Below, one piece after another: positions 8,301 to 11,766 of a stretch of DNA of 11,766 nt (position 1 is the first letter of the stretch; every line of letters starts with the position of its first letter). The translations under genes and the position numbers were made by a program. Below the pieces are notes generated by a model. That model saw only the letters and a list, made by a program, of their open reading frames with translations. It searched no databases and was not told the DNA's origin. The DNA is from Pseudomonadota bacterium (GTDB lineage: Bacteria > Myxococcota_A > UBA796 > SXON01). The DNA lies in assembly GCA_005776735.1 (NCBI GenBank), contig SXOM01000560.1:1-11766 (forward strand), read 5' to 3'.

Positions 8301-9496
8301 TGCCGGTCCTTCCGCTCCCCTCCGGGCGGGTCCCCGGCCCGCGCACCTGGCCGCCCACCCCGCCGCGCGACCTCCAGCCTCGCTGGTTGGTCGACGCCGT
8401 CGAGGCCGTGCGGGTCGACCTCGCCCGCGAGCGCGGCGTGCACGTGGTCGCCGGCGGGGGTGTCTTCCACAAGCCCGGGACCGCCGGGGAGCAGCTCCTC
8501 GACGGCTGGTACATCCCCGCCGAGGTGATCTTCCCCCCCGTCGGGCTCATCCGCTTCAGCGCCGACGCGGTGGTGCTCCACCTCGACGACGGCGAAGACG
8601 CGGTCACCGGCGTCGCGCCCTCGGTGGGCGTGGCCACCGCGCCGTTCCGTCGGTTCTTCGCCACGGCCCGGGTCGGGACCAGCCCACTCGGGTTCACGCA
8701 GGTCAACCCGCTCTGGCACGGCCACGCCCGGTACGGCGTGCTGCCGGCCCTCGCGATCGGCGCCCAGACCGGCCGGACTCCGGTCGCGGACTCGGTCCTG
8801 TCCTGGGCCGGCAAGACCACCCCGGTGGGTGACGAGGACACGTTCTTCGGCTTCGTGAGCCAGTTCTGGCTCGGTGGGTACGTGAGCTGGACGCCGCGCC
8901 ACGCCGACCTCGGCGTGATGGTGCGCGGCGGATGGACCGAAGGGTGGGGCATCGAGCCCAACGCGTTGGTCGATGGCGTCGCCTGGGGCGGGGTCACCCT
9001 CGGCCGGCCGGACCGCAACGTCCACCTCGGCGGGCAGCTCATCGGCATCCACCACGAGCGCCAGGAGGACGGGTTCACGCCCGGCCAGGGCGGCTACTTC
9101 AGCCCCCCGCTGTACCTCTCGGCCGTGGCCGAAGCGCGGGGGCGTGCCGACTTCGTCGGGGCCCGGGGGCGGCTCTGCGCGAGCGCGGCGGCCGGGCCTC
9201 AGTACATGGACGGGGCGGCCACGCCGTGGTTCGGCGCCGGCGTCTCGATGGTCGCGCGGGGCTCGGCCGGCGTCAGTTGGCGCCTGGCGCCCGAGTGGGC
9301 GTTGGGGGTCGACGGTCGCATCCAGGCGTCGGTCGGCGAAGCGGCGGGCGCGGTGTCGGTGTGGCACCAGGAGGCCGCGCTGGCGCACGTCACGTGGGGC
9401 CTGGTGCCGCAGGGTCCGTCGGCGCCGTCGTTGACCACCGTCGCGAGCGCGGGCACGGTCCTGCCCACCACTGCGGACCTTTGCCGGGTAGAGTGA
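5297..9496 (+). CDS. bcsC: Cellulose export protein BcsC: TPR scaffold plus outer-membrane beta-barrel
   Basis: Outer-membrane exporter that carries cellulose through the periplasm and out of the cell. It has 1399 residues, longer than E. coli BcsC (about 1150) because of an enlarged helical region. A signal peptide at 1-16 ends ASA. Residues about 30-980 are Ala/Arg/Glu-rich TPR-like repeats; the clearest are near 525-610 (GLGEYEEAVRWYRETLRLDP), 640-740 and 900-955. A proline-rich linker (about 988-1028) separates these from the barrel at about 1035-1370. The barrel contains BCSC C-terminal hallmarks: PVADSVLSWAGK, GGYVSWTPRHADLGVMVRGG and GGYFSPPLYLSA. About 28 residues follow the last obvious strand and end CRVE rather than in an aromatic residue. 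An 8-G run lies at 5953-5960, but similarity-like TPR sequence continues in frame on both sides. It overlaps bcsZ by four bases, and the 3' end abuts the cotH-like gene. Confidence 0.93.
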   Translation: MMSILVWLFAAAPASAAPAPEVLALAGAPMDGMRRLTFARTLVVRPGYSEVGVEALTRLLDDPAAADGARASLVELLGRVDARPAWSGVYGALLATGEFDGRRRIEVRAAEIRLAERSTRSGALRDLDTLLGAADAADARAIGRALLRAGEPARAQRAFARAGAPEDAPQELIAAIAAGDVARAQVLVDVGVRVPGADTALRDGDARTRAKLLSDAGYVGGARAYLEAAKDPEAGRALADLYVLERRLPEATAELLKYRRLHPESVAVRDALAGVYAARQRYSDAAALYAPGEPGGAALAPLVAFRAAWESKNKRGFDEALEAAWRSAPHDAFVAREWAKSRLDARRPDEALAALEPVLAADTLDEDAIGLYNLAAMASGSSGLAVRRNLQAAEAAPTAKFRRERMAVAADLLTVQAEETKRLGFPDDALDPYFVSLLLDTPNIGELMGAGGLLWQAQVLPGAYDLYHQVLVRSPRHPDALLSCVRLLAQMERHEEALALVEASRSTDKRVLLLRRVVQNAIRARDARAAARQGDLETAVILWKELAREYPEEPDFLHGLGDALAGLGEYEEAVRWYRETLRLDPDDAWASLGEGGALIALGRPEEARERIGVAYREGSDPVADAERPKVLARAWRATAQREHTAGAHLDAFAAYREALELDPEKYTLSGLASLYLERDQPEVALAFALESGELDPAEEAPVITQALALEAMGRWDDARAAAEKLRRPTATSAALLTRKELIRRVGVREAEYLRRTGETRRARTLLADTIQAEGADTDLWSASAAAALDGGDCPAGVDFVKKALDADPASRWAYGVTLRAAAVCRVAAELAPVLAAADKAAGEGHARAELRALEFELLVQKGEKLLAAGRDREAAAALVEAEGLPGHTPDEWARLGGAWLALGKETEAIAAFDRTLAVDPGHVPAIIGKGGALRAQVRMGAAEAHLQDAWGRVRDPRIGLQLVQTMIQRGEYDRAAETLDGVRTATLPPEPEPDPGVQPDPLPVLPLPSGRVPGPRTWPPTPPRDLQPRWLVDAVEAVRVDLARERGVHVVAGGGVFHKPGTAGEQLLDGWYIPAEVIFPPVGLIRFSADAVVLHLDDGEDAVTGVAPSVGVATAPFRRFFATARVGTSPLGFTQVNPLWHGHARYGVLPALAIGAQTGRTPVADSVLSWAGKTTPVGDEDTFFGFVSQFWLGGYVSWTPRHADLGVMVRGGWTEGWGIEPNALVDGVAWGGVTLGRPDRNVHLGGQLIGIHHERQEDGFTPGQGGYFSPPLYLSAVAEARGRADFVGARGRLCASAAAGPQYMDGAATPWFGAGVSMVARGSAGVSWRLAPEWALGVDGRIQASVGEAAGAVSVWHQEAALAHVTWGLVPQGPSAPSLTTVASAGTVLPTTADLCRVE
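9489..9494 (+). promoter_or_regulatory. Candidate -10 element TAGAGT for a leaderless cotH-like transcript
   Basis: TAGAGT ends exactly six bases before the ATG at 9501, which would place transcription start at or next to the start codon. No convincing -35 is visible 17 bases upstream. The hexamer lies in the last codons and stop of bcsC. The same spacing recurs at the response regulator gene. The GAG inside it could instead act as a poor ribosome site. Confidence 0.35.
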
Positions 9497-9500
9497 GCGC

Positions 9501-10763
9501 ATGATGAACGGTCCGTCCCGCTGGTGCGGGCTCACCCTGGTCGTGCTCGCCGCCTGCGACTCCGCCGACACCGGCGGGGGCTCGCCCGACGGTCCTGCCG
9601 ACGACGATGTCTGGGACGACCGCTACGTGCCGAGCTACCGGCTCACGTTCGAGGACGCCGACTGGGCCGCCCGGATGGAGGCGCTCATCCCGACGGACGC
9701 GTGCGAGGACCGGGCGTACCTCGAGGCCACGCTCGAATACGACAACCCGAAGACCGGCGAGACCGAGCACTACACGCGGGTGGGCGTCCGATACCGCGGT
9801 CACTCGGCGCTCACCGACGGGCAACGCTGGGGGTTCAAAGTCTCGTTCAACGAGTTCGTAGAAGGCCAAGAATTCCATGAACTTCACAACTTGAACTTCA
9901 TGGGTACCGAAGGCGACTTCTCGCTCTTGCGGGAGCGCCTCGCGCAGTGGGTCATGCGCGAGGCGGGCGTGCCGGCTCCGCGCGTCACGCACGTGGCGCT
10001 GACGATCAACGGGGAGTTCCAGGGCGTATTCCCGTTCTCCGAAGAGCCCGATGACGACCCGTACCTCGATCACCACTTCGAGGACGACTCCGGCGGGTTG
10101 TACAAGGTCGAGGGCTATTGTCGCGGCACCGCGGACTTCGAGCACGACGGCGACGACGCCGACGACTACGACAAGCAGTACGAACCGAAGGCCGACACCA
10201 CGCCCGAGCAGCTCGAGGCGGAGCTCATCCCGCTCCTGCAGTGTGCGTCGGGCACCGACGCCGAGCTGCTCGCGTGCCTGCCCGCCCACGCCGACGTCGA
10301 CGAGTGGATCACCGAGATGGCGGTCGACATGGTGCTCCCCGACGTCGACGGGCTCGCGGGCGCCGGGCAGAACTTCATGCTGTACCGGGACCCCGGGGTC
10401 GGCGGTTTCGTGGTGTACCCGTGGGACAAAGATCAGGCGTTCTCGACCAACGCGGCCGCGAGCACGAGCATCTGGGACCTGCACCCGAGCTGGTCGGAAT
10501 CGCCGGAGCTCACCCAGCGCATCCGCCGCTTGTGGAAGGACGAATTCTGCGGAGAGGTGCTCCGCGTCGCGGAGCTCGCCACCGCGGCGCGTCTGCGCGA
10601 GGAGTCGACCCGGGTGCAGGGCTACCTCTCCCGCCGGATCGAGGACGATCCTTGGTTCAGCAGCAGCGGTCAGAGCTGGTCCGGCGCCGTCGGCGCGCTC
10701 GACGGGGACTTCGACGCACGGCACGACGACGTCGTCGCCGAGGCCACCGCGTGTACGCCCTGA
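9501..10763 (+). CDS. CotH-family (secreted protein-kinase-like) lipoprotein
   Basis: Member of the CotH family, atypical kinases that phosphorylate exported proteins such as Bacillus spore-coat proteins. It has 420 residues. A lipoprotein signal ends in the lipobox LAAC at 16-19, so Cys19 would be acylated; a flexible Ser/Asp/Gly tether follows. Family motifs are VRYRGHS (96-102), FHELHNLNFMG from 125, then a helix with LRERLAQWVMREAGVPAPRV, then INGEFQGVFPFSEE and GGLYKVEG. The metal-binding motif YPWDKDQAF has Asp309 and Asp311. A strongly acidic stretch rich in DD pairs lies near residues 214-230. Six Cys residues besides Cys19 in the exported part could form disulfides. The gene starts four bases after bcsC, which suggests co-expression with cellulose export, but a separate promoter is possible. 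A link to cellulose, for example modification of BcsC or surface proteins, is inference. Residues 114-133 are encoded by unusually AT-rich codons. Confidence 0.88.
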   Translation: MMNGPSRWCGLTLVVLAACDSADTGGGSPDGPADDDVWDDRYVPSYRLTFEDADWAARMEALIPTDACEDRAYLEATLEYDNPKTGETEHYTRVGVRYRGHSALTDGQRWGFKVSFNEFVEGQEFHELHNLNFMGTEGDFSLLRERLAQWVMREAGVPAPRVTHVALTINGEFQGVFPFSEEPDDDPYLDHHFEDDSGGLYKVEGYCRGTADFEHDGDDADDYDKQYEPKADTTPEQLEAELIPLLQCASGTDAELLACLPAHADVDEWITEMAVDMVLPDVDGLAGAGQNFMLYRDPGVGGFVVYPWDKDQAFSTNAAASTSIWDLHPSWSESPELTQRIRRLWKDEFCGEVLRVAELATAARLREESTRVQGYLSRRIEDDPWFSSSGQSWSGAVGALDGDFDARHDDVVAEATACTP

Positions 10764-10798
10764 CGCGGATTGTTTTCACGGCCGTCACATGGGGGGCT

Positions 10799-10804
10799 TA
10801 GACT
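10799..10804 (+). promoter_or_regulatory. Candidate -10 element TAGACT for a leaderless response-regulator transcript
   Basis: TAGACT ends six bases before the GTG at 10811. No Shine-Dalgarno sequence lies at normal distance; a GGGGGG run at 10791-10796 is too far away. An AT-rich TTGTTTTCA patch starts at 10770, about 23 bases upstream of the hexamer, so no well-spaced -35 is evident. The intergenic gap is only 47 bases. Confidence 0.45.
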
Positions 10805-10810
10805 CGGTGC

Positions 10811-11527
10811 GTGCAAAGCTCCGGCTCCATCCTGGTGGTCGACGATGAGGAGGATCTTCGCAACCTCCTGCGTCATTCCCTGACAAAGGAAGGTTTCACG
10901 GTCCGGACGGCCGCCACCGGCCCCGAGGCCCTGGCCCTCGCGCCGACCATGCGTCCGTCGTTGGTGTTGTTGGACCTGATGTTGCCCGGCATGCAGGGCA
11001 CCGAGGTCTGCCGCCGCCTTCGGGCCGAGCCTGCGCTCACCGGCACGCCGATCATCATGCTCACGGCGCGTGGCGACGAGCTCGATCGGGTCGTCGGCTT
11101 CGAGCTCGGCGCCGACGACGACGTCACCAAGCCGTTCTCCACGCGCGAGCTCGTGCTCCGCATCCGCGCGGTCCTGCGCCGCTCGGTCGCCGGCGGCGCC
11201 ACCGAGAGCGAAGGCAGCCTCCGGGTCGGCGCGCTGCGGATCGATGCGGCCGCCCACCGGGTGTGGGTCGACGACGAAGAGGTGCAGCTCACCGCCACCG
11301 AGTTCCGCCTGCTCACGACGTTGGCCCGCCGGAGCGGCCGGGTGCAGACGCGCGGCCAGTTGTTGCAAGAGGTGTGGGAGATGCCGCCCGACCTCAGCAC
11401 CCGCACGGTCGACACGCACATGAAGCGCCTGCGCGAGAAGCTCGGTGCCGCGGGCGAACGCCTCGAAACCGTGCGCGGCGTGGGCTACCGCCTCAATGCG
11501 CTGGCGACGCCGACCCCCCCGAAGTGA
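10811..11527 (+). CDS. OmpR/PhoB-family response regulator
   Basis: Two-component transcription factor of 238 residues, acting in the cytoplasm. The receiver domain (about 6-120) has the acidic pocket D11-D12, phospho-acceptor Asp55 in LLDLMLPG, Thr85 in MLTARG and Lys107 in VTKPF. A winged-helix DNA-binding domain (about 135-232) contains LTATEFRLL, the recognition-helix region RTVDTHMKRLREKL and the closing ETVRGVGYRL. The residue three before Lys107, normally Tyr or Phe in this family, is Asp104. The GTG start gives a full-length receiver, and no other start fits better. No histidine kinase gene lies in the window and the next gene is convergent, so it is an apparent orphan here. Its targets are unknown; proximity to the cellulose genes makes them possible targets, but nothing in the sequence proves it. 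Confidence 0.95.
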   Translation: MQSSGSILVVDDEEDLRNLLRHSLTKEGFTVRTAATGPEALALAPTMRPSLVLLDLMLPGMQGTEVCRRLRAEPALTGTPIIMLTARGDELDRVVGFELGADDDVTKPFSTRELVLRIRAVLRRSVAGGATESEGSLRVGALRIDAAAHRVWVDDEEVQLTATEFRLLTTLARRSGRVQTRGQLLQEVWEMPPDLSTRTVDTHMKRLREKLGAAGERLETVRGVGYRLNALATPTPPK

Positions 11528-11537
11528 CGTGATCGGG

Positions 11538-11586
11538 GCGGTGCGGTAGGCCCGGCCCGACCTCGATCGGGTCTGGCCCGCACCGC
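11538..11586. terminator. GC-rich hairpin between convergent genes, possible bidirectional terminator
   Basis: GCGGTGCGG at 11538-11546 pairs perfectly with CCGCACCGC at 11578-11586. A second inner stem at 11554-11562 pairs with 11570-11578 at 8 of 9 positions around a 7-base loop, sharing one base with the outer arm. It starts 11 bases after the response regulator stop and ends 24 bases before the stop of the minus-strand gene. No T-tract follows on either strand, so intrinsic termination would be atypical. The rest of 11528-11610 shows nothing else. Confidence 0.5.
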
Positions 11587-11610
11587 GGCGCCGGGGCGAA
11601 GGGGGCCGGT

Positions 11611-11766
11611 TCAGGGCGCAGGCACCAACGCGGCGGGATTTCCGCCCACTTCGGTGTACAACGCAGCGGCGCCGGCGCGCGCCCGCTCGCTGGCGGCTTC
11701 GGCCCACAGGGCGAGCGCGACCCGCTGGGCGTCGTCGGCGCGCCCAAGGGCGAACCACGCGCGGGC
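11611..11766 (-). CDS. 3' end of an unidentified minus-strand gene
   Basis: On the minus strand, a frame is open from the window edge to a TGA at 11613-11611 and gives the last 51 residues of a protein. Nearly every codon ends in G or C, as in the other genes here, which supports real coding. The peptide is rich in Ala and Arg (for example ARAWFALGRADDAQRVALAL) and looks helical, with a final VPAP tail. The first part resembles the end of a TPR or other helical repeat, but this is too little to name a family. It converges on the response regulator gene, with the hairpin between them. Confidence 0.6.
   Translation of the reverse strand, partial: ARAWFALGRADDAQRVALALWAEAASERARAGAAALYTEVGGNPAALVPAP

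Noticed and set aside
5237..9571. A 1444-codon open frame on the minus strand opposite bcsC
   Set aside because: Its translation is rich in Arg/His/Gly/Pro with no recognisable domain, and the + strand gene has clear BcsC features. Long antisense frames are expected at this GC content.
10770..10775. TTGTTT as a -35 box for the response regulator
   Set aside because: It is 23 bases from the TAGACT hexamer, too far for a standard sigma-70 promoter.
10670..11758. A minus-strand frame of 362 codons spanning the response regulator
   Set aside because: The plus-strand response regulator is unmistakable, and the minus frame would also run across the hairpin and through the better-supported minus-strand gene end in another frame.

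Overview
The window is a high-GC stretch (about 70% by eye, with strong G/C bias at third codon positions) from a Gram-negative bacterium. The outer-membrane-type BcsC barrel and a lipoprotein with a Gly/Asp/Ser-rich tether after its lipobox fit a myxobacterium-like (Myxococcota, former Deltaproteobacteria) genome. That placement is inference from style and gene content, not from a phylogenetic marker.

Positions 1-9496 hold a tightly packed bacterial cellulose synthesis and export operon on the + strand. In order it carries a 5'-truncated bcsA (glycosyltransferase plus PilZ domain), an unfamiliar small membrane protein with an N-terminal RanBP2-type zinc finger, bcsB (periplasmic, membrane-anchored partner), bcsZ (GH8 endoglucanase) and bcsC (TPR scaffold plus outer-membrane barrel). 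Every junction is overlapping or within 7 bases, so these genes are probably co-transcribed and translationally coupled. BcsA would polymerise UDP-glucose and extrude the glucan across the inner membrane. BcsB would guide it in the periplasm, BcsZ would trim it, and BcsC would carry it through the peptidoglycan and outer membrane. The zinc-finger protein between bcsA and bcsB is the clearest departure from the classical A-B-Z-C order.

Positions 9501-10763 encode a CotH-family protein (secreted protein-kinase-like fold) with a lipoprotein signal, four bases after bcsC. Positions 10811-11527 encode an OmpR/PhoB-family response regulator with no histidine kinase in the window. Both genes lack a clear Shine-Dalgarno sequence, and both have a TAGA(G/C)T hexamer ending exactly six bases before the start codon. 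This looks like paired leaderless promoters, unlike most of the bcs genes, which have recognisable ribosome sites.

Positions 11528-11610 are a short convergent intergenic region with a GC-rich hairpin. The window ends in the 3' part of a minus-strand gene of unknown function (11611-11766).

Several key residues depart from family consensus: the second Arg of the PilZ RxxxR motif in BcsA, the likely catalytic base of BcsZ, and the aromatic switch of the response regulator. No RNA genes, mobile elements, CRISPR arrays or long repeats were seen.
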